This document shows positions 42,622 to 52,113 of a DNA stretch of 64,000 bases, one piece after another. Position 1 is the first letter of the stretch, and every line of letters starts with the position of its first letter. Position numbers and translations under genes: made by a program. The stretch comes from Bin87 sp965207585 (GTDB lineage Bacteria > Chloroflexota > Dehalococcoidia > Lucifugimonadales > UBA3495). The stretch spans positions 27,435-91,434 of the forward strand of contig CBDBMT010000001.1 in the NCBI GenBank assembly GCA_965207585.1. The letters are read 5' to 3'. Below the pieces are notes generated by a model. That model made no database searches. It was not told the origin of the DNA and saw nothing but the letters and a program-made list of their open reading frames with translations.

Positions 42622-43434
42622 ATGGACACCCAGCTCAAGGACCCTTACACCATCACCTTCCACCGCACCAGAGACCACTCTCTGAAACTGCGCGGCGGGG
42701 CTCGACGCGAACCCACCACACCCTCCGGCCAACGGCGCATCTGGCAGCCTCCACCACCAGACGACGGCCAACCGAGCCAGAAAACCCACAACGTCAACAC
42801 CTTCACCGAACAGCAACTGGCCGCCAATGCTCGAATAGACGCCTTCATCGAACAGCAGCTCGCAACCAACGCTCGGTTCGAGACCTTCTGCGACTCTACG
42901 GACCAGCGGCTAACCGCCTTAGATGGCAGCATCGGCAACCTGCAAAACGGCGTCGCCGCCCTGTTGGGCCACGACAACGAGAGACGGGCACGCGAGAGCA
43001 TTCTCTACATCGCCTACGACGAGCTCAACCTCGCCAGGGGACGCATACTGCAGACACGAGGATGGGACACCGCTCCCACATTCCTCGCCGCCATCATAGC
43101 TGCCGAGGACAACGGCCTCATCACCGAAAGCCAGGCCGACAACGTACTCGTCGCCGACATCGTCATCGAAGCCCGCCGGTCGTCAGACCGGCGGCCCGTT
43201 CACGCCGTTTTCGAAGTGTCCCACACCATCACGCTGGACGACATGCAAAGGGCCAAGGACCGCGCCGACACCGTGGCCGCCGCAACCGACACAGACGCGA
43301 TAGCCGCGGTCATCGGCGGCATCATCCAGCCGCCCCTGCTGGCACAAGCGGAACAAATGGGAGTACGCGTGGTCATACCCGCCATGTTCAGGCAGGAGAC
43401 GACGGACGAAAACCAGCCTGACCAAACGTGCTGA
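42622..43434 (+). CDS. Coiled-coil protein with C-terminal nuclease-like domain
   Basis: 270 residues; ATG 42622 with GAGG upstream. A low-complexity front is followed by heptad segments with two similar blocks (RIDAFIEQQLATNARFE-type), then GHDNERRARESILYIAY and an alpha/beta domain with VLVADIVIEARRS, VHAVFEVSHTITLDDMQRAKDRADT and IPAMFRQ. Same architecture as 6753-7451. The Glu-x-Ser strand and upstream Asp are compatible with a PD-(D/E)XK-like fold, but the usual Lys is missing. Function unknown. Confidence 0.7.
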   Translation: MDTQLKDPYTITFHRTRDHSLKLRGGARREPTTPSGQRRIWQPPPPDDGQPSQKTHNVNTFTEQQLAANARIDAFIEQQLATNARFETFCDSTDQRLTALDGSIGNLQNGVAALLGHDNERRARESILYIAYDELNLARGRILQTRGWDTAPTFLAAIIAAEDNGLITESQADNVLVADIVIEARRSSDRRPVHAVFEVSHTITLDDMQRAKDRADTVAAATDTDAIAAVIGGIIQPPLLAQAEQMGVRVVIPAMFRQETTDENQPDQTC

Positions 43435-43475
43435 CGGACGGACGTCCTCGCACAGCTCGAAAGGAGATTCGCACT

Positions 43476-43676
43476 ATGGTCAGAATGCACCCAGACAAGT
43501 CCCACCTGCTCGCTTACATCAAGCACACGCCCGGGTTCGAGGTCCTTGTCTGGTCCTACGTCGATCTGTCCATCCCGGAGATACTCAGCCGGTTCCGCGA
43601 GCGAGACGAACAAGCCTATCGAGATTGCGTCGCACATTTCCGACAGAAACTCACGGATCTTGAATCCTACACCTGA
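43476..43676 (+). CDS. Small hypothetical protein
   Basis: 66 residues from ATG 43476, preceded by AAAGGAG. MVRMHPDKSHLLAYIKHTPG is followed by a beta/helix segment and RFRERDEQAYRDCVAHFRQKL. It begins about 40 bases after the coiled-coil gene, probably cotranscribed. No family recognised. Confidence 0.5.
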   Translation: MVRMHPDKSHLLAYIKHTPGFEVLVWSYVDLSIPEILSRFRERDEQAYRDCVAHFRQKLTDLESYT

Positions 43677-43995
43677 CCCAGCATCCGGCATGAATGCACC
43701 CCCAGACAACCGGTGCCGGCCAGCGACCGCCACCGACTCGAGCAGCTAACTGGCGCTCGTCCACACCTCCCGCATCCGCCACATTTGGCTACCTCCTGCC
43801 GGCGGCACGACCATGGGAAACCTTCACCGGATGGGATCATGCGCCCCACACCTGCACCGGTGTTGCCAATGTCTCATACCAAGCGGGCCTGGGTGAGCCA
43901 CCGTCACCGTCCGCCGCCCCGATGGCCGCAACGGTAGCCAACACGAGCCAGATCGAAAAATCGATGACGCGGGTTCCATACTCCTCAGCCACCGC

Positions 43996-44169
43996 ACGCT
44001 GCGCAGCGGCACGACCATCATGGCCAGCGTGTTCGACCCCGATTGCAGTGTGTCCGACGTAAGCTGGCAGTGGCAACGCGACGGGGGCATCGAAGACGCG
44101 GCCGGCGTACCCCACGCCGTAACCAACGACGACATGCGCCACACGTTCACCGCCAACCGCGATCTATGA
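43996..44169 (+). pseudogene. Remnant of an Ig-like surface-protein domain
   Basis: Open run TLRSGTTIMASVFDPDCSV, SDVSWQWQRDGGIEDAAG, TNDDMRHTFTAN and a stop. This is the core of the Ig-like repeat seen in Chloroflexota surface proteins (V-A-x-L-x-DPDGSV, WQWQRS, T-x-DDVGxTxRA). No start, no flanking repeats: a scrap of a larger gene. Confidence 0.55.
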
Positions 44170-44471
44170 ACCAGGTGGCGTGTTGCGTTGCAATACTCTC
44201 GGCTGATTTGACTTCTGCCGCGGCTGGCCCGCCTTCGTATGCGGCCATTTCCCTCGTGCGGGTTTCACCGGCAACGCAGAACTGTATTTTGCCGTCAAGA
44301 TTTCCAGCCAACCGGCCGTGACGCCGTTCCCGTTGGTCACCGGCACGATGATGGGAATCCAGCGGTGGCTGTTCTGGGGAAGCGGGCATGATGGTGGTTC
44401 AGACGCGCGGCCGCGTCGATGGCGTCGCCGAAGATCCAGTGGAACTCATGGATGCCGCGGTTGCCGCTGCA

Positions 44472-44800
44472 CTAATCAGCCACCCGGTAGAAGTGCTCCA
44501 CCATGGGCGGGTGCTTGAGCAGGGCCGACAACCCCCAGTGGCTGTTCCAGCCGGCATAGCCTGCCCAATGGCGCGGGCCGCATCCTCCGTCAGGTGATGA
44601 CGCTGGGCGGCCCGGTGGGTCGCCGCCAGAGCGCAGCCCTCGATTTTCTCCCGGTCCGCAAGATCGTTGGTGTGAATGCGGGTGGTTCGAGCGCTCACCT
44701 TCAGGCAACCGGCCCGGTCGGCAATGCTGGACAGAGGCATCTGGTACAGCGCGGTCATGTTGCGCTGTGCGATGGTCATATTGGTTGCGGCGAGGTTTCC
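44472..44800 (-). pseudogene. Frameshifted gene fragment, unknown protein
   Basis: The minus strand reads ALYQMPLSSIADRAGCLKVS ... AAQRHHLTEDAARAIGQA, then changes frame to GYAGWNSHWGLSALLKHPPMVEHFYRVAD and stops at 44472. The two parts join smoothly, suggesting one ancestral gene with a single frameshift. I do not recognise it. The remainder of 43677-45037 contains only weak overlapping open frames. Confidence 0.4.
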
Positions 44801-45037
44801 TGTTCCAGGCGTGCTCGGGGACCTCCGGTTCATGCTGGTGACGACGCTATCAGCCGGGCAGGCAGCGTCGTTTTGATTTTTCGGTTGGAGATGCTGTCCC
44901 CTCGGATACGAACCCCGCCAGCAGCTCGCGCGCGCCACCCGCCGCGCCCCGCCCCCTCTCCGGTTTCGGGCGGGACGCGCGTTGCCAGGCGAGCGTTGCC
45001 GACCTCAAACCCAACTCCAAACCTCCAGGAGAACTTC

Positions 45038-45901
45038 ATGGAACCCATCAGAGAACCCGACCAACAGCAGCGCGAAGACCCCAGCCTCCGCGCCGACATC
45101 GCGCTGTACGACGCCCTCATCGCCAGCGACCTTCCCGGGAAGGTCTACTTCGACCTGCACGTCCGCCATCAGGTGGACGTGTTCGCCTGGATACCTGGGA
45201 AGGGCCGGTTCGCCTTCGAAGCCAAGGGCAGCCTGCACTGGATGGAGGACGGCCAGTGGCGCTATCTCGACAGCAAGCACAACACCAGCGAACTTCGATC
45301 CACACCGGCCGACCAGGCCAGAAGCGGAGCGTTGGCGGCCAGCGACGCCCTTGAGGACCGCCTGGACGGACACAAGCCGTGGATACACGCGGTGCTGGTG
45401 CTGACCAACGTGCCCGACCCCGACGACGACATCTCCCGCCACGCGGAAGACCGCCACGTTCACGTGATCTGGGGCGTGGGGGAGCTGAAACGCCAGTTGC
45501 AGGGCATCATCAACATGGCCCGGGACTATCACCCGCCCACCGAGCTGGACATCGAGGCGGAAGCCGCCGCCTTCGACTACCGCAACCCGCCGTCGAACTG
45601 GCAGTCCAGGGCGCCGGCGGGGCGAGTCTCCAGGACGACTGCCGGCGGGCCGCCCTCAACCAAAGATGCGGAGTCGGTTGCCGCCGCTCCCTGCTCGATC
45701 GTGATCCACAACCACGGGACGATCATCATCCAGCAGCCCTCGGCCCACACCGACCGGGGACTCCTCCCGCAACGTAAGGGTTTCGACACCGCGCCGGTGG
45801 CGCCGCCGGCCAGGATGATCCCTTCGACGACGAAGTGCCGAATTGGTGATCGCCCGCTGCCGTTGCGACGATGTCATCCGTCATGGCCATTGCTCCCCTG
45901 A
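45038..45901 (+). CDS. NERD-like nuclease-domain protein
   Basis: 287 residues from ATG 45038 (AGGAG 7 bases upstream). Residues about 15-140 have NERD features: PGKVYFDLHVRHQVDVFAW with the catalytic Asp, RFAFEAKGSLHW with the E-x-K, and a later helix RSGALAASDALEDRL. The C-terminus is Pro/Ser-rich with a short beta strand (CSIVIHNHGTIII). It overlaps the helicase gene by 31 bases; NERD domains are often fused or paired with UvrD/DEAD helicases. Cytoplasmic. Probably acts on DNA together with that helicase. Confidence 0.8.
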   Translation: MEPIREPDQQQREDPSLRADIALYDALIASDLPGKVYFDLHVRHQVDVFAWIPGKGRFAFEAKGSLHWMEDGQWRYLDSKHNTSELRSTPADQARSGALAASDALEDRLDGHKPWIHAVLVLTNVPDPDDDISRHAEDRHVHVIWGVGELKRQLQGIINMARDYHPPTELDIEAEAAAFDYRNPPSNWQSRAPAGRVSRTTAGGPPSTKDAESVAAAPCSIVIHNHGTIIIQQPSAHTDRGLLPQRKGFDTAPVAPPARMIPSTTKCRIGDRPLPLRRCHPSWPLLP

Positions 45902-47670
45902 TACTGCTGCGGCATCCGCCCCTGGACCGCCAGCAGCTCGCCGTCATCGCTCACGGGTCGGGTCCGATGCTCGTATTGGCCGGGCCCGGTTCGGGCAAGA
46001 CCACCGCCATCAGCATGAGGGCCGCCAACCTTCTGGCGACGGGTCGGGTGGAACCCTGGAACCTGCTGCTCTGTACCTTCACCCGCAGCGCAGCCCTGGA
46101 GATGCGTGATCGACTCACGGCCGCCGCCCGCGCCGCCGGCCACGCTCATGATGTGTCGCGGGTTAGGGTCACCACCATTCACGGCCTGTGCCGATGGCTG
46201 CTATCGGCCGCAGCGCAGATGACCGGCGCTCGTCCACCCGGTCGAATACTGGGCGCCCGAGACCAGCTCGACCTGCTGCGGGTTCACCATCACCGTATCT
46301 TCGGGCCCGACCTGGGCATCCTGGATGAATACGGATGGCGTCAAGGTCGGGATATCGCGTGGCAGGGGCGGAGGTTCTTCGACCGCATCGCCGACGAATG
46401 CATCGAGGACCAGGCTCTCATCGGTTCCGAGAGCCCCTTCCTTGAGGCGCTGGGTCGAAGCCACCGGCGCTATCAACAGCTGCTGGCGGAGCTGGACGCC
46501 ATCGACTTCGGTGGTTTGCAGGAGCAAGCGCTGCAGTTGCTGCTCGACGATGCGCTGGCTGCCCGTCTGGGAGCCGATTTTCACCACATCCTGGTGGACG
46601 AGTATCAGGACACCAACCGTGCCCAGCAGGAGATCGTCTTCCGGCTGGCGGAGGCGCACTGCAACGTCTGCGTGGTGGGCGACGAGGACCAGCTGCTGTA
46701 CCGTTTCCGCGGCGCCAACCCCGACGGGTTCCGTGCCTTCAGGCGACGATTTCCCGATGCCGCCACCCACCGCCTCGACGCCAACTACCGGAGCCATCGC
46801 CGGATCGTAGATCTCTGCAATCGATGGATTACTTCCTTCGACTGGAGCAATCCCTCACCGGACGGCGCGCCGTTCTGCCATCAAAAGCGCATCGTGCCCC
46901 GGGCGGTTCACGCCAACGACAACCATCCCGGCGTCGTATCCGTCCTGGGGCACGACCAGGCCGATGAGGGTCGCCAGATCGCCGAACTGCTCCATCTCCT
47001 GAAGGATCAGGGTTTCATCGGCGACTTTGACCAGGCGGCCGTGCTGCTGCCCAGCGTCAGGGAACGATACAGCCGGCGTTTGGCGGAAGCGCTGCGGGGC
47101 TCGGGAATACCCGTGCATCTGGTGGATGGCGAAGATCGCCCGGATCATGCCGGCGGCGGTTCGGCGGCCGGCACGCATCCGTCCGGGCATGTCCTGTTCA
47201 CCACCATCCACCAGGCCAAGGGCCGGGAATGGCCGTTGGTGTTTGTGGGGGGTCTCCACGCCGCCGACCTGCGCGCCGACGGACTGGAGGTCGAGCTCGG
47301 CCCCTACCTGACGCGGACCACCGTCGAGCCGCCGGACCGAGCCGCCGGGTATGACCTGGTCCGCCAGTACTTCGTCGCCTTCTCCCGCGCCCAGCGGCTG
47401 CTGGTCATCACCGCCCAGCGGGAACCTCACGCCGTATTCACCCTCCTCTGGGATGCCGTCCCGTCCTGGACCTCGGCGGACCTTCGGCTCCTGTCCGGTA
47501 CTGGAACATTTGCGGCCCCGGATCGTCAGCCGCCGGCCGTCGCCCAGGGGTCGCTGCATCTGGTCGTGCCCAGAAACGCAACGCTCATCCTGCGGCCATC
47601 TTCCCGAGGCGCGCCGCGCATGGCGTTCACACGTCTACCCCCCGGCGAAAGGAATCAATTTGGACCCTGA
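45871..47670 (+). CDS. UvrD/PcrA-like superfamily 1 helicase
   Basis: 599 residues. All SF1A motifs: Q-motif LDRQQLAVIAH, Ia-type TFTRSAALEMRDR, Walker A LAGPGSGKTTA, Walker B VDEYQDTNRAQQ, III GDEDQLLYRFRGA, IV DANYRSHRRIVD, V TIHQAKGREWPLVFV, VI VAFSRAQRLLVIT. Shorter than UvrD (about 720) with reduced 2B region, and no nuclease domain of its own, so the NERD partner probably supplies cleavage. Start ATG 45871 or 45883. Overlap at both ends with neighbours indicates a three-gene operon. Confidence 0.92.
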   Translation: MSSVMAIAPLILLRHPPLDRQQLAVIAHGSGPMLVLAGPGSGKTTAISMRAANLLATGRVEPWNLLLCTFTRSAALEMRDRLTAAARAAGHAHDVSRVRVTTIHGLCRWLLSAAAQMTGARPPGRILGARDQLDLLRVHHHRIFGPDLGILDEYGWRQGRDIAWQGRRFFDRIADECIEDQALIGSESPFLEALGRSHRRYQQLLAELDAIDFGGLQEQALQLLLDDALAARLGADFHHILVDEYQDTNRAQQEIVFRLAEAHCNVCVVGDEDQLLYRFRGANPDGFRAFRRRFPDAATHRLDANYRSHRRIVDLCNRWITSFDWSNPSPDGAPFCHQKRIVPRAVHANDNHPGVVSVLGHDQADEGRQIAELLHLLKDQGFIGDFDQAAVLLPSVRERYSRRLAEALRGSGIPVHLVDGEDRPDHAGGGSAAGTHPSGHVLFTTIHQAKGREWPLVFVGGLHAADLRADGLEVELGPYLTRTTVEPPDRAAGYDLVRQYFVAFSRAQRLLVITAQREPHAVFTLLWDAVPSWTSADLRLLSGTGTFAAPDRQPPAVAQGSLHLVVPRNATLILRPSSRGAPRMAFTRLPPGERNQFGP

Positions 47671-48460
47671 AATGTCACCACTGTTCGAAGCCATCTCCGG
47701 TACTCGACTACGCCGGATCATGCTGGGAGTGTTCGTCCTCGGCGTGCTCGTCACCGCCGGTCTCGTCGTCGGGCAAGACGTCTACACATGGACCGGCAAC
47801 TCAACGTTCTCGGGTATCGCAACCATTGATGTCGGGCGACTCGGCTTGATTGCCGGCGTATGCGTCGTCGCCGCGGTCGTTGTGGCAGCCCTGTTGGACG
47901 CGGCACATATCCGTCGTCGCCGTCGCGGGCGCATTCCTCGTCTCGCGCTGACCCTCACCGTCTCCCGCGAACCCGCCGGTGATTGGCACGACACGCTGGT
48001 CATGATCCTGGAGATCGAAAACACCGACAACGCGGCCGTCGGGATTGGCACGGTCCGCTGGACGGCATCCGTGCTGGCGCCCTACGACGACGATGCCGTT
48101 GAGACGATGAAGCAGGAATACGCTCAACGCGCTGAGGGCCACGCGCACGTTGAATTCCCATGGCATGTGGCTTTTCGGGAGTCTGTCGTCTGCGATCTGT
48201 CCGTGAATCCCCGATGGACTGAACGCATCGTATACACCCACCCGATAGATTCCCGTATCCATGCTCTGATGGCGTCGGCGTACGCGGCTACCGGACCCAA
48301 CAACCGGTTCAAACCTGCCGGTTGGTACGCGCTAGCCCCCCTTATCAATTCCCGCACGGCCGTCGCCAAGGGCGGGGAGCAAAGCGAGCCCACCACTCCG
48401 TCAGGCGCATATGCACAGTGGCAGCCGCCTGACCGGGACACTACGCCAGTATTCCAATAG
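47660..48460 (+). CDS. Membrane protein with two N-terminal transmembrane helices, third gene of NERD-helicase operon
   Basis: 266 residues from TTG 47660, which has AAGGA 6 bases upstream (an ATG at 47672 has none); it overlaps the helicase end by 11 bases. Helices at about 18-38 (IMLGVFVLGVLVTAGLVVG) and 57-80 (LGLIAGVCVVAAVVVAALL), followed by a basic stretch (HIRRRRRGRIP) and a cytoplasmic beta-rich domain (about 90-185, RLALTLTVSREPAGDWHD, VMILEIENTDNAAVG) with unknown fold. Coupling to a nuclease and helicase suggests a membrane-linked effector or sensor. Confidence 0.7.
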   Translation: MDPEMSPLFEAISGTRLRRIMLGVFVLGVLVTAGLVVGQDVYTWTGNSTFSGIATIDVGRLGLIAGVCVVAAVVVAALLDAAHIRRRRRGRIPRLALTLTVSREPAGDWHDTLVMILEIENTDNAAVGIGTVRWTASVLAPYDDDAVETMKQEYAQRAEGHAHVEFPWHVAFRESVVCDLSVNPRWTERIVYTHPIDSRIHALMASAYAATGPNNRFKPAGWYALAPLINSRTAVAKGGEQSEPTTPSGAYAQWQPPDRDTTPVFQ

Positions 48461-48757
48461 AAGCCCTGGGCACCCTAACCGCCCGTCCCCAAGACAAAGG
48501 CGATTGTGTCACCGCCACCAGGACTTCAACGCTGCGCCGGGTGACGACAGGCGCCATTGGCAGCCAGCACCGGGGGGATACCTGGTGAGCCGCCGGCTGC
48601 GCCAGGCTCAGCCGGTAGCTGGACATCGGGGCCTGCGTCGTCCCCGTGGGAATGTTTCCCGGCGCCGAACCCGTGCGGACATCCTCACGGCGGCCCAAGA
48701 GCAGAGCGTGCGGGCGCTCTGCGGCCAGGGCAACGATGTGTAGCGGCTGATAACCTC

Positions 48758-49021
48758 CCCCACGAGGAGGATGCGCACCTCCAGCTCAGCAAGCGGTTTA
48801 TCGAGAGGGAGGTGGCGACGCTGAGCCGGCCGTCATCCCGGGGAGTACCGATTCTGGCTCAGCCGGTTGCGCCGGAGCTCTCGGAGGAAGCTCGACCGGC
48901 GGTTTCGGGTCCCACCGGCGCCCTGGTGATCCAGCGGATGGAGACGGTGAACGTCTACATCACCATCGTGAACGGCAGTACCGGCGCGGAACCGCCCCTG
49001 CTCACCGTGCAGGGCAGCTAG
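48758..49021 (+). pseudogene. Gene fragment, paralogue of 51952-52101
   Basis: The frame reads DNLPHEEDAHLQLSKRFIER, EVATLSRPSSRGVPILAQPV, APELSEEARPAVSG, ending VYITIVNGSTG. No start codon or ribosome site fits. Just upstream a different frame reads MVSRRLRQAQPV-like and RTRADILTAAQEQSVRALC to a stop at 48743, probably the front of the same gene before a frameshift. A related segment occurs at 51952-52101. Confidence 0.45.
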
Positions 49022-49070
49022 CCGGCGGGCACGGTCGTGATAGGCTCAATTTCCGACGGGACCTCAGGGT

Positions 49071-50036
49071 GTGCCTGGCTATATCCGCGGGGCCGCTGCC
49101 CGGAATACGCCAAATCCCGCCCGCGCGCCGCTGGACCACCGGTTCGCCTACGTTGCCCAACCGGAGGCATCCATCGAGGAGATGACCCACGTCCTCACCC
49201 ACGCCAATGCCACCGGACAGAAGTACCGGGATCACTCGTCCCAGGGGGACGACCACCACGATTTCATGTCCGACGCCGAACGCGACGCCTTTTGGGCCGC
49301 CTGGAAATCCCGGGCCCCCGGCAACGCGCACGAGCTGCACAAGCTCAGCCAATCCCTCCACCACCGCAACTTCGACGTGCTCCAGCCCCCCTTTCCATCA
49401 ACGCGCCCGACAGCCCCTTCACCATCATCGCATCTCCCAGCACTCCCACCGCGGCCTCTTGACGCCCTGGAACTCCATATACCAGCACAACAGCCGCCCC
49501 AAACCATCACCGGCGCCGAAGCCCAACGCATATCGACGCTCATTGCCGAGCACACCCGCCTCGCCAAACTGCTCTACGAGTTCATCGAGACCCTCGACGA
49601 CGAGCGACCCACCTTCGTCGCCTCCCTCGAGGAGCTCATCGAGATCCTCAACCCCCGCCGCGATCTCAGCGTCCAAGTGGTCATCCAGTACGTCGAACTC
49701 AACCCCGAACTCCGTTCCACAACGCGATCACCGCCTGAACCCGCGCCGCCGCCATCAGCAACCGCGAACTTTTCCCTGGATGCCTGCTCCGCCTCCGCAC
49801 CCGGCATACCATCCCGAGCCGACATCCTCGACATCATGGGCGATCCATCACTCGCGCCCAGTTCGAAGCCAATGGGGGTTCATCCGGCAAACTCGGTCAC
49901 GCACCTGTCCCCAACGTCCACCCTCGCCATCATAGAGGCCCCAAATCGGCGTTTTCATGCCTTTTGCCTACGCCAACAGGTCAACTTGCCCCAAGCGCCG
50001 CAAAAACGGCCTTTCTGGTCATTTCCAGGGATTTGA
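49071..50036 (+). CDS. Hypothetical protein, possibly real
   Basis: 321 residues from GTG 49071, or shorter from ATG 49182. The part about 40-110 (MTHVLTHANATGQKYRDH, DFMSDAERDAFWAAWKSRAP) and about 145-220 (QRISTLIAEHTRLAKLLYEF, LEELIEILNPRRDLSVQVV) has credible helical composition; the rest is Pro/Ser-rich. No family recognised. It lies in a decaying region, so it could be a remnant; other frames here are less protein-like. Confidence 0.4.
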   Translation: MPGYIRGAAARNTPNPARAPLDHRFAYVAQPEASIEEMTHVLTHANATGQKYRDHSSQGDDHHDFMSDAERDAFWAAWKSRAPGNAHELHKLSQSLHHRNFDVLQPPFPSTRPTAPSPSSHLPALPPRPLDALELHIPAQQPPQTITGAEAQRISTLIAEHTRLAKLLYEFIETLDDERPTFVASLEELIEILNPRRDLSVQVVIQYVELNPELRSTTRSPPEPAPPPSATANFSLDACSASAPGIPSRADILDIMGDPSLAPSSKPMGVHPANSVTHLSPTSTLAIIEAPNRRFHAFCLRQQVNLPQAPQKRPFWSFPGI

Positions 50037-50392
50037 CAACAGCGTTGCTCATGTTTATCCCTCGCGCCGCCTTCTGATGTCCGATGGGTTTCGCCGCCAT
50101 CACCTCCGGCGTCGTCATGCTCACCCGGGAATCTGCGTAAATCCACGCCCCGCCGGCATCGCGGGTATCGGCGCCATGATCGTCAGCATCACCATCAACG
50201 CTCACCGTTGCCGCCCTCAGACGGCATTCGTCGCTCAGTTCACCACCGGCGTGCGCGCGACCGTCCGGCACATCCCCGAAACCGGGGTGCAATCCGGTAC
50301 CAATGCAGACGCCACGATGCGCAGCCATGTCCGCGAGTCGAAGCCGTCCCTGACCGGCTCAACAGGTACGGAACAACCACGCCGCCCGGGGC

Positions 50393-50974
50393 GTGGGCCC
50401 CGATCTGGAACCGCCCCCGAAAAGTTCCGACCGTATCCTTCCTCGACACCTCTCCTTGGAGCTTTGCCGCTCCCCTGAGGTCGGGCCAAACGCGGGCCCC
50501 TGCGACCGCCCTTGCGTCCATAGCGATCGCCTGCCCACGGCTGCACCGGCGCCGTTCACCAAGGCGCCTCACCTCATCGCCAATACCGTCGATTTCGCCG
50601 AGTTCGAGAACTCCTCCGGCCAAGCCCGCCAATTCCTCGAACAGATCGCTGACGCCATCACCCTCGCCCATGATCAGGGCATCCAGCAAGCCCACGAACG
50701 CATCCAGCAGATCATCAAGGATATCCAAGCCCTCTGCGTCAAGGAATATTTCCACTCCTCGCGCATGATGTACGCTCGCTTCCGCGAGATGCCCGATGGC
50801 ACCGTCCTCGTCGTCAGCGACCACGGCCTCTGGTTCCACCAGAACGACCCCGAGGTGGTCCAGCGTTTCCACCAGATGGTAGAACAGGAGCGCAAGTACA
50901 TTGCCGACAATCCGCCATCATCCGCAAGCCTGGGCGACGATATCGACAACGTCATTGGCTGCATCGCCGGCTAA
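50393..50974 (+). CDS. Hypothetical protein, start uncertain
   Basis: Open from a GTG at 50393. Only the last about 135 residues look coding: NTVDFAEFENSSGQARQFLE, DAITLAHDQGIQQAHERIQQ, MMYARFREMPDGTVLVVSDH and FHQMVEQERKYI. Predicted helix-strand-helix; no known motif. Probably begins near 50580 in its functional form but no ATG with a ribosome site is there. The gap 50037-50392 contains nothing I can name. Confidence 0.4.
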   Translation: MGPDLEPPPKSSDRILPRHLSLELCRSPEVGPNAGPCDRPCVHSDRLPTAAPAPFTKAPHLIANTVDFAEFENSSGQARQFLEQIADAITLAHDQGIQQAHERIQQIIKDIQALCVKEYFHSSRMMYARFREMPDGTVLVVSDHGLWFHQNDPEVVQRFHQMVEQERKYIADNPPSSASLGDDIDNVIGCIAG

Positions 50975-51142
50975 CCTCACCGCAACACGGCCGTGCAGCC
51001 TGGTTGGGCTGCACGGCCCGCTCAACCGCTTCAGCCCCCATCGGCTACTCTGCATAACCACCGCCGTCCAGACCGGGTCATATCCGAACCAAGTCCCCAC
51101 CGGTCCAGACCTCAACCACCACGGCACCAGTGGACCAAAGAC

Positions 51143-51349
51143 ATGAACATCGAACATATCTTGCTGAAGTCAGGCGCCGCGGCCAGCATGGCCCAAGCCC
51201 GGCGCATCGCCCAAAGCGCACCCATCACCATCACCAAGGCCGGCCATCAACCCGCCACCATCGACCCGGACGGCCCGCCCGAGATCGAGCACGGAGACGT
51301 CATCACCGTCGGCAAAAGGTCATTCACCATCCCCGATCACCGCCGATAG
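51143..51349 (+). CDS. Small S4-like RNA-binding domain protein
   Basis: 68 residues from ATG 51143. IEHILLKSGAAASMAQARRI ... ITITKAGHQPA ... EIEHGDVITVGKRSFTIP follows the S4 fold (helix-helix with SxxxARR, then beta strands and a V(I/L)xVGKR turn). Similar stand-alone S4 proteins bind rRNA or tRNA; here it lies among accessory genes without an operon. No clear ribosome site upstream. Confidence 0.6.
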   Translation: MNIEHILLKSGAAASMAQARRIAQSAPITITKAGHQPATIDPDGPPEIEHGDVITVGKRSFTIPDHRR

Positions 51350-51860
51350 CCCGGTCGGCAACCGCCTTCAACAACCCGCCGGCGCCCATCGGACATCACC
51401 GCTGCAACCGTTCCAACCCGACCATCCGAGGACGCCGGAACCTCTGACAACCAGGCGGATTACGCTGTCATGAGAACCACCATCCATACCTGCGTACCGC
51501 TGTTTACCAGTCGTTCAACACGCCCCGAACAGACCGCCGGCTAACCGGCATTCCCGACCAGCATCGCTCCAACCGGACTCTCTCAACCAACCGATTACCG
51601 CCCCGACCGGGGGCATTTTTGCCGTGACACAACCGGTATACCCCATAACGACTGTACAAGCACGGTCCTCTAGGACAGGACCCCCATCTGTACCCCCATT
51701 TTGGGGCCGGTCAACCAAAGTACACTCCCATGAGTTGGCCCTCATACGCCGGACCTGACTGTCCGCCTTGAGACAACCACCACACCCCTTTCGGTTGCAG
51801 ACCTCTCGCGCACGTAGCACCCACCAAACCTTTGATCCCACCGTCGAGGACACCGCCCAG

Positions 51861-51938
51861 ATGCCCACCGCAACTACCGTCGTCAACCTCAAAAGCCACC
51901 GCTACCACATCTACATCGGTCGCTCCCGCAGGGGCTAG
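51861..51938 (+). pseudogene. Truncated first copy of DUF4326 gene
   Basis: ATG followed by PTATTVVNLKSHRYHIYIGR and SRRG, then TAG after 25 codons. This is the N-terminal signature of DUF4326 (VINLR...YDVYIGR). It matches the start of the second copy at 52114 both in protein and DNA. The rest of the domain is absent. The preceding 51350-51860 shows nothing coding. Confidence 0.7.
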
Positions 51939-51951
51939 CCCCCCTCCATAA

Positions 51952-52101
51952 GAAGAGGTCGAGGCGCTGCGCCGGTCGTCATACCGGGCAGAGCTCGTTC
52001 TGGCCGAGTCGGTTGCGGCGGAGTTCTGGGAGGAAGCTCAGCCGGAGGTTTCGGGTCGGACCGGCATCGTAGCAATAGAGCGGTTGGGACCCCCAAAGTG
52101 A
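51952..52101 (+). pseudogene. Gene fragment paralogous to 48758-49021
   Basis: Reads EEVEALRRSSYRAELVLAES, VAAEFWEEAQPEVSGRTG, IVAIERLGPPK and TGA. The DNA aligns by eye with 48814-48930 (shared blocks such as GAGGAAGCTC and GGTTTCGGGTC). It is sandwiched between two DUF4326 copies. The end carries GAGG that could serve the next ATG at 52114. Confidence 0.5.
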
Positions 52102-52113
52102 GGATTCATACCC

